DNA of 64,000 bases from Manis javanica. Lineage: Eukaryota > Chordata > Mammalia > Pholidota > Manidae. Below, piece after piece: positions 23,400 to 33,874 of this stretch (positions are counted from its first letter, which is position 1; every line of letters begins with the position of its first letter). The notes under the pieces were generated by a model, which searched no databases, was not told the DNA's origin, and saw only the letters and a list, made by a program, of their open reading frames with translations. Location of the stretch: the NCBI RefSeq assembly GCF_040802235.1, contig NC_133156.1, forward strand, positions 147,419,173-147,483,172. The letters run 5' to 3'. Position numbers and translations under genes: made by a program.

Positions 23400-25669
23400 G
23401 TAGTTTTCCTAATTGGTGTTGCCTGGCCGTTTTGGATTTGTGAGTTGATGTCTTTCATCAGTTTTAGACCATTCTGAGCAAATATCTCACTAAGTATTTT
23501 TTCTTCATCATTCTCTTTTCTCCTTAGATTACAGTTACATATATGCTGGATCATTTTATATTGTGCCACAAATTAGGACATTCTTATATACAGTAATTTT
23601 TGTATTGTTTCTGTTATATTCCTCTTTATATTTCAGTTTGGACATTTTCAGTTAATTTGTCCTCATGTTCACTGATTATTTCCTCTGCTGAATCACTCTG
23701 TTATTGAACCAATAAAATATTTGATTTTTATAGTTTCTGCTGAAATTCATCATCCCCTCACACCTACTGTACATTTTTTTCCAATAAATTATTTAGCATA
23801 TCCTAGTTATTTTAAAACTCCTTTCAAATAATTTTAACATCTGGGCCATCTATAGATCTACTTCTATTAACCATTTCCTTTCTTTATCATGAGATTTCAG
23901 AACAATAGAGACTGAAGTAAGTAACATTTCTTTTTAGAAAGGGCCCTTCCTTTCTTGTGTAGGGCCTCTGGTTTAGAGCAGCTGAATAAATTTGTTTTAG
24001 AATCAAGATGGGCCTAGGTTTTTTGGGAAGTTTAGCTTGCTTCAATTCACCACTAGCTTCAAATATCTCGACAGTGGGCTCAGGGTTTTCCATTTTGTAT
24101 TGCTTGGGATCTGAGCCATAGCAAGGTTCCCCAAATTCCTCTAAATGTCCAGAGTGTGTCTGGCTGGCTTATCTTGGTTCTCATGTTCTGCTTCTCTCTG
24201 CCTTCTGCAGGTGGTTTTTCGGACTCAGAGGAGTGCCAAGAACTTCAGGGGTATCTCTCAGCTTTCTGTCTGGCCTTCAGTCACGAACATACTGATTCTG
24301 AGGCTTGATGAGGGGCTACGGGCAGACACATTCTGCGACTGGAACTCCTCAGAATTCTAATCTCTCAGTTACATATGGCCTTTAAAAGACTGTTAAAATT
24401 TATGCCAGTTTCTCTTTATTTCCATCCATAGCAGGTTCATTCTGCTCCTGCATCTACACCAAGAATGAGGACAGCTAGAGACCTCTTCTCTCCTCCAAAA
24501 AACACCACTGTCTCTGGAGTTAGGTTTGCTTTTTTTTTTCTTCATCCTCTGATTGGTTTAGCAAGACTATTATTTTGTCGCTCATACATCTTATTTGGGT
24601 TATTGGAGGCAAAAGTATCTTGTCATTTTCTACATTCTAACCAGAGAGAATCTTCCACATCTCTTAACTTCCATTTTCTATCATTTTGTCTGAGTTGTTT
24701 TCTGGGATATTATTTCAGCACGATCTTACACCAATACCTCATCATTTGTAACTAATATTCTATCCTGTCCCTTAACTTTATATTTTGAAATATATATGTG
24801 TGTTTCTGTATCTTTTTGCTTAGTTCTATTTTGTTCTTCAAATCTGGTATCTGATAAATTTTCGTAATCTGTTATCTTCTTGTCATACTTTCAGTTTCTC
24901 TTCTTTCAACACACTTATTTTATGTATTCTAAACCTGTAAGTTAAAACACATACAAACTCTAAAAAGATGATTACAGAGTTTGTTGTTTCTGGAAATTTT
25001 AACTCATCAAATGTCTTTTCTTTCTCTCTCACCTGTTTAGTAATTTTGTGGGTATGAGTATAAATTCATGCTTCTTGGAACTTTATCTGTGGGAACTCCT
25101 TGAAGATGAGGTTTAAAATAATCCTTCCTCTAATGAGGATCTGCATTAGTCTTTTCCAGGCTCCACAATGCTGGGATCACTGTGAATTAATTTGGAGGGT
25201 TAGGGCCACATAAGTGATGTAATCTCTGCTCAGGTTCTCCTGACGGTAGCCTTGGGTAGAATCCTCATTAAGATGCTATTACGTATGTATGGTTTTTCCT
25301 GTTCCATCCATAGCTAGGATGCAGGTGGCTTATTATCTCTACCTTCTCCTTATGTGGGTGTTTTCCTGGCTCAAACCAAAGATTCTTCTCTATATACTGC
25401 CTGCATTTATGGGGTGGGATTGTCACTGATGTGACCCCATTATTAACCTCCAGGCAAATGCTCCACTGATCCCTTCCCCCATGGATTTCAGTTTCCTTGT
25501 CCTTTCTCACCTTGATTTCCTTATTTTCTGTCAGCTCAACTGTGCATTTTAAATATTTTATTGGACATTTTCAGTTATGCTATATGTAGTTCTGCAGGAT
25601 TCCCCCTTATCTTTTATTTCCATTGTGGTCTCCTATAATGAGTGGGCAAATTTGTGGTTTCCAGGGACA
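23400..25669 (-). repeat. HAL1-like / L1 ORF1-type AT-rich sequence
   Basis: The first 400 bases resemble antisense L1 ORF1 text ('gatgtctttcatcagtttta', 'tcattctcttttctccttag', 'atttcagtttggacattttc'). Because the L1-type 3' UTR directly abuts ORF1-like sequence without ORF2, a HAL1 (half-LINE) is the likely source. The part beyond 24.4 kb is less certain. No frame is open for long. Confidence 0.45.
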
Positions 25670-25687
25670 CTCAGAAGCCACATTTTT
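25670..25687. repeat. Target-site duplication of the LINE-1, left copy
   Basis: 'ctcagaagccacattttt' here matches 'ctcaggagccacattttt' at 33857-33874 with one mismatch. The copies lie immediately outside the poly-T (left) and the LINE-1 5' end (right), as expected for target-primed insertion on the minus strand. Confidence 0.85.
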
Positions 25688-27840
25688 TTTATTATTATTA
25701 GTTTGATTTTTTTTTTGAGAGGGTATCTCTCATATTTATTGATCAAATGGATGTAAACAAAAATAAAATTCTGTATAGGGGAGTCAATGCTCAATGCACA
25801 ATCATTAATCCACCTCCAGCCTAATTCTCGTCAGTCTCCAATCTTCTGAAGCATAACAAACAAGTTCTTACATGGTGAACAAATTCTTACATAGTGAATA
25901 AGTTCCTACATGGTGAACAGTAAAAGGGCAGTCATCACAAAAACCTTCGGTTTTGATCACTCATTATGAACTATAAACAATCAGATGAAATATGAATATT
26001 CGTTTGATTTTTATACTTGATTTATATGTGAATCCCACATTTCTCCCTTTATTATTATTATTATTTTTTTAATAAAATGCTGAAGTGGTGGTTAGATGCA
26101 AGATAAAGGTAGAAAACAGTTTAGTGTTGTAAGAGAGCAAATGTAGATGATCAGGTACGTGCCTGTACACTATGTGTTAATCCAAGCTAGACAAGGGCAA
26201 TAATACATTCACGGATGCAGAAGATTTCTCTCAAAACGGGGGGAGAGGTTCTAAGCCTCACCTCTGTTGATCCCCAATTTATCATCTAATGGCCCCCCTG
26301 TGACTGTGCCTGTCTTAGGTTGTTCCTCCCTTGAGGAATCTTACCCGTCTCTGGCTAACCAGTCATCTTCCGGGGCCGTACAGGGAAACGTAAAGTTGGT
26401 AGGTGAGAGAGAAGCCATATTGTTTGAAAAGGTTAGCTTTTTACTTATTTGCAGGTGTATGCCCTGTGGCTTTTATGCCCAGCATTTGTCTTGAGGTATC
26501 TTTACCACTTGCAGGAGTTATGATACTCGGTGAATTCGATATGAGGCACGAATTCTATTTAAGGGCTGTAATTAGGAAGGAAGAAAAGCTATGCAGGTAG
26601 CAGATGGAAGAAAACATGGGAAGATTATTTCTTTGACATATCTTCTTGTAGAGTAACTTAAGCATGTATAGGTTTTAAACTACTAATTAAATTGCGCACA
26701 CACATTAACATAATAGGAATACAGTTACATAACCAATGCAGATCTATAATTACCAGCCATCTCCAGTGAAGCCAAGAAAACCAGTTAAGCACCCTAGGCA
26801 TTTGTGAAAATTTGTCTATGATATAGTGGATATTGTCCAACTGTACTTGAACAGTCGGAGAGAAATAGACAAACTAAAACAACCCATTCCTGGGAACTGT
26901 TCACATCCCATATGTTCTTTTAACAGTAGATAGTCTGTAGTTGTAAGATTTTGGAACACTACAACTTGCACTTCTCCTAATTCTTGGTTGAGTTCCAATG
27001 ATATAGATCCAGTCAGATTTGTTTTACTGTATGCACAGGCCAGCTTAGATATCTCCTTCTTCATTCCAATGGCAAGTCCAGCAACCGGTGGGATGAATGC
27101 AGCTACAACTGCAGCATCGCCTGTATCTTTGTGGAGGTTTTTTGATGATCATCTTCTGGTATGTCTCTTCCAAGAGTGCTGATGTTGGAAGTTCTTCTTC
27201 ATATCGTACCTTAGTTCATTTTCTGGGTAGCCAAATTAGGCTTTGTTTCTGTATAAACACAAACAGACCCTTTGCCCACACTTTGATATACCCTTTATAC
27301 CATTGTGTAGAACTCACTGGAAGTCACCACACAGGAACTGCTTTTTCTTTTTAATTAAGAGAAAGGAATATTATCAGAAAAGTGTACATCCATAGCTGAT
27401 CATTTGACACCCTTTAAGTGATCAAAATTAAGGATATTTAAAGCATGCATTAATCATTGATTTACAGTTAGTTTTATCCTATTAGGGAGTAATCCCCCTT
27501 CCCTTCTCTTTATTTCTTTTTTTTTTTGTTATCTTTAATCTACACTTACATGAAGAATATTATGTTTACTAGGCTCTCCCCTATACCAGGTCCCCGCTAT
27601 AAACCCCTTTACAGTCACTGTTCATCAGCATAGCAAAATGTTGTAGAATCACTACTTGTCTTCTCAGTCTTGTACAGCCCTCCCCTTTCTCCCACCACCC
27701 CATGCATGCTAATCTTAATACCCCTCTTCTTCTTACACCCCCTTATCCCTCCCTACCCACCCATCCTCCATCAGTCCCTTTCCCTTTGGTACCTGTTAGT
27801 CCATTCATGGGTTCTGTGATTCCGCTGCTGATTTGTTCCT
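25688..27840 (-). other. LINE-1 3' UTR, unusually long (about 2.15 kb)
   Basis: Everything from the ORF2 stop to the A-tail lies inside the target-site duplications, so it belongs to the same insertion. The human L1 3' UTR is only a few hundred bases. The ORF2-proximal part is a purine-rich tract on the L1 sense strand (27660-27790), and the distal part is AT-rich with no coding potential. Confidence 0.75.
27747..27762 (-). other. Perfect G-quadruplex motif in the L1 3' UTR
   Basis: On the L1 sense strand the sequence is GGGTGGGTAGGGAGGG: four G3 runs with loops of 1, 2 and 1 bases. G-quadruplex motifs in the polypurine tract of L1 3' UTRs are established for other mammals. Here the motif is directly visible. 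Confidence 0.85.
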
Positions 27841-30800
27841 TCAGTTTTTCCTTTGTTCGTATACTCCACAGATGAGCAATATCATTTGGTATTTCTCTTT
27901 CTCCGCTTGGCTTATTTCACTGAGCATAATACTCTCCAGCTCCATCCATGTTGCTGCAAATGGTTGGATTTTTCCACTTCTTATGGCTGAGTAGTATTCC
28001 ATTGTGTATATGTACCACATCTTCTTTATCCATTCATCTACCGATGGACATTTAGGTTGCTTCCAATTCTTGGCTATTGTAAATAGTGCTGCGACAAACA
28101 TAGGGGTGCATCTGTCTTTCTCAAACTTGATTGCTGCGTTCTTAGGGTAAATTCCTAGGAGTGGAATTCCTGGGTCAAATGGTAAGTCTGTTTTGAGCAT
28201 TTTGATGAACCTCCATACTGCTTTCCACAATGGTTGAACTAATTTACATTCCCACCAGCAGTGTAGGAGGGTTCCCCTTTCTCCACAGCCTCGCCAACAT
28301 TTGCTGTTGTTTGTCTTTTGGCTGGCAGCCATCCTTACTGGTGTGAGGTGATACCTCATTGTAGTTTTAATTTGCATTTCTCTGATAATTAGTGATGTGG
28401 AGCATCTTTTCATGAGTCTGTTGGCCATCTGTATTTCTATTTTGGAGAACTGTCTGTTCAGTTCCTCTGCCCATTTTTTAATTGGGTTATTTGATTTTTG
28501 TTTGTTGAGGCGTGTGAGCTCTTTATATATTTTGGACGTCAAGCCTTTATCGGATCTGTCATTTCCGAATATATTCTCCCATACTGTAGGGTTCCTTTTT
28601 GTTCTGTTGATGGTGTCTTTCACTGTACAGAAGCTTTTCAGCTTAATGTAGTCCCACTTGTTCATTTTTGCTGTTGTTTTCCTTGCCCGGGGAGATATGT
28701 TCAAGAAGAGGTCACTCATGTTTATGTCTAAGAGGTTTTTGCCTATGTTTTTTTCCACGAGTTTAATGGTTTCATGACTTACATTCAGGTCTTTGATCCA
28801 TTTTGAATTTACTTTTGTATATGGGGTTAGACAATGGTCCAGTTTCATTCTCTAACATGTAGCTGTCCAGTTTTGTCAGCACCATCTATTGAAGAGACTG
28901 TCATTTCACCATTGTATGTCCATGACTCCTTTATCAAATATTAATTGACCATATATGTCTGGGTTAATGTCTAGAGTCTCTCTACTCTGTTCCACTGGTC
29001 TGTGGCTCTGTTCTTCTGTCAGTACCAAATTGTCTTGATTACTATGGCTTTATAGTAGAGCTTGAAGTTGGGGAGTGAGATCCCCCCTACTTTATTCTTC
29101 TTTCTCAGGATTGCATTGCTATTCGTTGTCTTTGGTGTTTTCATATGAATTTTTGAATTATTTGTTCCAGTTCATTGAAGAATGTTGCTGGTAATTTGAT
29201 AGGGATTGCATCAAATCTGTATATTACTTTCGGCAGGATGGCCATTTTGACGATATTGATTCTTCCTAGCCACGAGCATGGGATGAGTTTCCATTTGTTA
29301 CTGTCCCCTTTAATTTCTCTTAAGAGTGACTTGTAGTTTTCAGAGTATAGGTCATTCACTTCTATGGTTAGATTTATTCCTAGGTATTTTATTCTTTTTG
29401 ATGCAATTATGAATGGAATTGTTTTCCTGATTTCTCTTCTATTGGTTCATTGTTAGTGTATAGGAAAGCCACAGATTTCTGTGTGTTAATTTTGTATCCT
29501 GCAACTTTGCTGTATTCCGATATCAGTTCTAGTAGTTTTGGGGTGGAGTCTTTAGGGTTTTTATGTACAATATCATGTCATCTGCAAATAGTGACAGTTT
29601 AACTTCTTCTTTACCAATCTGGATTCCTTGTATTTCTTTGTTTTGTCTGATTTCTGTGGCTAGGACCTCCAGTACTATGTTAAATAACAGTGGGGAGAGT
29701 GGGCATCCCTGTCTGGTTCCCAATCTCAGAGGAAATGCTTTCAGCTTCTCGCTGTTCAGTATAATGCTGGCTGTGGGTTTATGATATATGACCTTTATTA
29801 CGTTGAGGAACTTGCCCTGTATTCCCATTTTGCTGAGAGTTTTTATCATGAATGGATGTTGAACTTTGTGAAATGCTTTTTCAGCATCTATGGAGATGAT
29901 CATGTGGTTTTTGTCTTTCTTTTTGTTGATGTGGTGGATGATGTTGATGGATTTTCGAATGTTGTACCATCCTTGCATCCCTGGGATGAATCCCACTTGG
30001 TCACGGTGTATGATCCTTTCGATATACTTCTGAATTCGATTTGCTAATATTTTATTAAGTATTTTTGCATCTACGTTCATCAGGGATATTGGTCTGTAAT
30101 TTTCTTTTTTGGTGGGGTCTTTGCCCGGTTTTGGTATTAGGGTGATGTTGGCTTCATAGAATGAGACTGGGAGTATTCCCTCCTCTTCTGTTTTTTGGAA
30201 AACTTTAAGGAGAATGGGTATTATGTCTTCTCTGTGTGTCTGATAAAATTCCGAGGTGAATCCCTCTGGCCCGGGTGCTTTGTTCTTGGGTACTTTTTGA
30301 TTACCGTTTCAATTTCTTTGCTCGTAATTGGTTTGTTTAACTTTTGTGTTTCTTCTTTGGTCAGTCTTGAAAGGTTGTATTTTTCTAGGAAGTTGTCCAT
30401 TTCTACTAGGTTTTCCAGCTTGTTGACATATAGATTTTCATAGGAGTCTTTAATAATTCTTTGTATTTCTGTGGAGTCTGTCGTGATTTTTCCGTTCTCA
30501 TTTCTGATTCTGTTGATTTGTGTTGATTCTCTTTTTCTCTTAATAATTTTGGCTAGAAGCTTATCTATTTTGTTTGTCAGAGAACCAGCTCTTGGTTTCA
30601 TTGATTATTGCTATTGTTTTATTCTTCTCAATTTTGTTTATTTCTTCTCTGATCTTTATTATGTCCCTCCTTCTGCTGACTTTAGGCCTCATTTGTTCTT
30701 CTTTTTCCAATTTTGATAATTGTGATGTTAGACTATTCATTTGGGATTGTTCTTCCTTCTTCAAGTGTGCCTGGATTGCTATATACTTTCCTCTTAGGAC

Positions 30801-31676
30801 TGTTTTTGCTGCGTCCCACAGAAGTTGGGGCTTTGTGTTGTTGTTGTCATTTGTTTCTATATATTCCTTGATTTGTATTTTAATTTGTTCGTTGATCCAT
30901 TGATTATTTAGGAGCATGTTGTTAAGCCTCCATGTGTTTGTGAACCTTTTTGTTTTCTTTGTAGAATTTATTTCTAGTTTTATACCTTTGTGGTCTGAAA
31001 AATTGGTTGGTAGAATTTCAATATTTTGGATTTTTCTGAGGCTCTTTTTGTGGGCTAGTATGTGGTCTATTCTGGAGAATGTTCCATGTGCACTTGAGAA
31101 GAATGTATATTCTGTTGCTTTTGGATGTAGAGTTCTATAGATGTCTATTAGGTCCATCTGCTCTACTGTGTTGTTCAGTGCTTCCATGTCCTTACTTATT
31201 TTGTGCCTGGTGGATCTATCTTTTGGGGTGAGTGGTGTGTTGAAGTCTCCTAAAATGAATGCACTGCAGTCTATTTCCCCCTTTAGTTCTGTTAGTATTT
31301 GTTTCACATTTGCTGGTGCTCCTGTGTTGGGTGCATATATATATTTAGAATGGTTATATCCTCTTGTTGGACTGCACCCTTTATCATTATGTAGTGTCCT
31401 TCTTTATCTCGTTACTTTCTTTGTTTTGAAGTCTATTTTGTCTGATATTAGTACTGCAACCCCTGCTTTCTTCTCGCTGTTGTTTGCCTGAAATATATTT
31501 TTCCATCCCTTGATTTTTAGTCTCTACATGTCTTTGGGTTTGAGGTGAGTTTCTTGTAAGCAGCATATAGATGGGTCTTGCTTTTCTATCCATTCTATTA
31601 CTCTGTGTCTTTTGATTGGTGCATTCAGTCCATTTACATTTAGGGTGACTATTGAAAGATATGTACTTATTGCCAT
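27841..31676 (-). pseudogene. LINE-1 ORF2 (endonuclease/reverse transcriptase), broken
   Basis: ORF2 would start at the ATG at 31676 (MAISTYLSIVTLNVNGLNAP) and end at 27841. Recognisable parts are the endonuclease domain (31676 to about 30960, including the 'LGDFNTPL' and 'SDHKGI' catalytic-region motifs), the reverse transcriptase domain with the FADD active-site motif at 29574-29588, and a C-terminal Cys/His motif (CWRGC...HCWWEC, CX3CX7HX4C) in the open segment 28848-27841. The open segments 31593-31387, 31307-30561, 30601-30221, 30080-29529, 29359-29141 and 28848-27841 are separated by stops or frame changes, so at least five lesions break the protein. ORF2p normally nicks target DNA and reverse-transcribes L1 RNA. 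This copy cannot make it. Confidence 0.9.
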
Positions 31677-31855
31677 TGCAGGCTTTAAATTCGTGGTTAC
31701 CACAGGTTCAAGGTTAGCCTCTTTAGTATCTTATCGCCTAACTTAGCTCGCTTATTGAGCTGTTATATACACTGTCTGGAGATTCTCTTCTTCTCTCCCT
31801 TCGTATTCCTCCTCCTCCATTCTTCATATGTTGGGTGTTTTGTTCTGTGCTCTTT

Positions 31856-32731
31856 TTAGGAGTGCTCCCATCTAGAGCAGTCCCTGTAAGATGCCCTGTA
31901 GAGGTGAGGTGGTTTGTGGGAAGCAAATTCCCTCAGCTTTTGCTTGTCTGGGAATTGTTTTATCCTGCCATCATATTTAAATGATAGTCGTGCTGGATAC
32001 AGTATCCTTGGTTCAAGACGCTTCTGTTTCATTGCATTAAATATATCATGCCATTCTCTTCTGGCCTGTAGGGTTTCTGTCGAGAAGTCTGATGTTAGCC
32101 TGATGGGTTTTCCTTTATAGGTGACCTTTTTCTCTCTAGCTGCCTTTAAAACTCTTTCCTTGTCCTTGATCCTTGCCATTTTAATTATTATGTGTCTTGG
32201 TGTTGTCCTCCTTGGATCATTTCTGTTGGGGGTTCTGTGTAATTCCATGGTCTGTTCGATTATTTCCTCCCCCAGTTTGGGGAAGTTTTCAGCAATTATT
32301 TCTTCCAAGATACTTTCCATCCCTTTTCCTCTCTCTTCTTCTTCTGGTACCCCTATAATGCGGATATTGTTCCTTTTGGATTGGTCACACAGTTCTCTTA
32401 ACATTGTTTCATTCCTAGAGATCCTTTTATCTCTCTGATTGTCAGGTTCTATGCATTCCTGTTCTCTGGTTTCAATTCCATCAATGGCCTCTTGCATCTT
32501 ATCCATTCTGCTTATAAATCCTTCCAGAGTTTGTTTCTTTTCTGTGATCTCCTTTCTGGCATCTGTGATCTCCCTCTGGACTTCATCCCATTTCTCTTGT
32601 GTATTTCTCTGCATCTCTGTCAGCATGTTTATGATTTTTATTTTGAATTCTTTGTCAGGAAGACTGGTTAGGTCTGTCTCCTTCTCTGGTGTCTCTGTGA
32701 TCTTGGTTTGCCTGTAATTTTGTCTTTTCAT
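31856..32731 (-). CDS. LINE-1 ORF1 protein (RNA-binding chaperone), open frame
   Basis: An uninterrupted 291-codon frame starting MKRQNYRQTKITETPEKET. L1 ORF1p forms trimers and packages L1 RNA in cytoplasmic particles. In order it shows a Lys/Glu/Arg-rich heptad-type region (about residues 40-110, the trimerising coiled coil), the RRM-type segment starting 'NNIRIIGVPEEEE' (about residue 121), and the C-terminal domain 'ARIKDKERVLKAAREKK' through 'KQFPDKQKLREFA'. Length is a little under the human protein's 338 residues, and the coiled coil looks short. The last dozen residues may reflect a mutated natural stop. This is a transposon protein, not a host gene, and expression is unknown. ORF2 starts 180 bases downstream. 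Confidence 0.8.
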   Translation of the reverse strand: MKRQNYRQTKITETPEKETDLTSLPDKEFKIKIINMLTEMQRNTQEKWDEVQREITDARKEITEKKQTLEGFISRMDKMQEAIDGIETREQECIEPDNQRDKRISRNETMLRELCDQSKRNNIRIIGVPEEEERGKGMESILEEIIAENFPKLGEEIIEQTMELHRTPNRNDPRRTTPRHIIIKMARIKDKERVLKAAREKKVTYKGKPIRLTSDFSTETLQARREWHDIFNAMKQKRLEPRILYPARLSFKYDGRIKQFPDKQKLREFASHKPPHLYRASYRDCSRWEHS

Positions 32732-33856
32732 GGTGATAAGAGATAGTTTGCAGAGCTGGGACGAGTGATGGCTGGAAGAACTTTCCTTCTTTTTGGTTTG
32801 TGGCCTTCCTCTCCCGGGAGAATAGCGACCTCTAGTGGCTTGTGCTGTGTAGCTGCGCGCAGACAGGGCTCCTCCTTCCTGCCTGGCTGCTATGGAGTTT
32901 ATCTCCGCTGTTGCTGTGGGCGTGCCCTGGCTCGGGTTGCTGATCTCAAGTGGTGGAGTTGTGTTGGAGGGGGAGTGGCTGGGAGGCTATTTATCTCCAT
33001 AAGGGGCCTCCGTGCTCCCTGCAGCCCGGGGGATTAGAGTGCCCAGAGATCCCGGGATTCCCTATCTCTGGACTAAGTGTCCCGCCCTGCCCCTTTAAAA
33101 CTTCCAAAAAGCACCCACAAAAACAAAACGACCACAAAAAAAAAAAAATGGCCGCTCGTTTTTCTTTATTCTCCGGTGCCAGCCTCAGGCAGCTGCTCAC
33201 TGGACTTGCTGCCCTGTTTCCCTAGTATTGGGGTCCCTCTCCCTTTAAGACTTCCAAAAAATGATCGCTAAAACAATACAACAACAACAACAAAAAAAAA
33301 ATAAGATGGCTGCTTGCATCTCTTTTGTTCTCTGGCACCGGTCTCCGATACCCGCTCGCTGGTCTTGCTGCCCTGTTTCCCTAGTACTGGGGACCCTGTC
33401 CCTTTAAGACTTCCAAAAAGCACTCACCACAACAAAACAACAACAACAAAAAGATGGCCACTCGCTTTTCTTTTGTCCTCCGGTGCCGGCCTCCAGTACC
33501 TGCTCACTGTTCTTGCTGCCCTGTTTCCCTAGTATCCAGGGCCCCGTGCATGCAGTGTGTCTGTGCTCTGGTCCGGATGGCTCGGGCTGGGTGCTCAGTA
33601 GTCCTGGGCTGCTTCTCCCTCCCGCTCAGACCTCTCTACTCCCGCTGGGAGCTGGCGGTAGGGGCGCTCAGGACCCACCGGGCTGGGGCTTGTATTTTAC
33701 CCCCTATGCGAATCGCTGGGTTCTCGCAGGTGTGGATGTGGTCTGGATGTTGCCCTGTGTCCTCTGGTCTCTATTTTAGGAAGAGTTGTCTTTGTTATAT
33801 TTTCATAGATATATGTGGTTTTGGGAGATTTCTGCTGCTCTACTCACGCTGCCATC
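32732..33856 (-). promoter_or_regulatory. LINE-1 5' UTR / internal promoter
   Basis: About 1.1 kb upstream of ORF1, richer in GC and CpG than the rest of the element. It holds three tandem units (separate entry). L1 5' UTRs carry an internal RNA polymerase II promoter. Location and composition fit, but activity is inferred. Confidence 0.7.
33091..33545 (-). repeat. Three tandem 5' UTR units of the LINE-1
   Basis: Units begin at about 33091, 33241 and 33400 (spacing 150 and 159 bases). Each has, in plus-strand order, 'ccctttaa(a/g)acttccaaaaa', an A/C-rich run, an 'a(a/g)atggc' box, 'tctggcaccgg'-type sequence, and 'cttgctgccctgtttcccta'. The A/C run differs in length between units. The 'aaaatggccg' (33145), 'aagatggctgc' (33303) and 'aagatggcca' (33451) boxes resemble the YY1 site known from the human L1 5' UTR, but in the opposite orientation. 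Confidence 0.9.
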
Positions 33857-33874
33857 CTCAGGAGCCACATTTTT
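33857..33874. repeat. Target-site duplication of the LINE-1, right copy
   Basis: Matches the left copy at 25670-25687 with one mismatch and abuts the L1 5' end. Confidence 0.85.

Larger units (their letters stand above)
25688..33856 (-). mobile_element. Full-length LINE-1 (L1) element, about 8.17 kb
   Basis: A complete minus-strand L1 bounded by target-site duplications. From the 5' end (right) it has a 5' UTR at 33856-32732, ORF1 at 32731-31856, a short spacer, an ORF2 remnant at 31676-27841, and a 3' UTR at 27840 to about 25715 ending in T-rich tail sequence (the A-tail). The sense-strand 5' terminus begins with a GAGGATGGC-type start. ORF1 is still open while ORF2 carries several frame breaks, so the copy cannot transpose on its own. 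The single mismatch in the duplication and the still-readable ORFs suggest a fairly recent, lineage-specific insertion. It lies about 7.6 kb beyond the 3' end of ICE1, in the same orientation. Confidence 0.9.
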
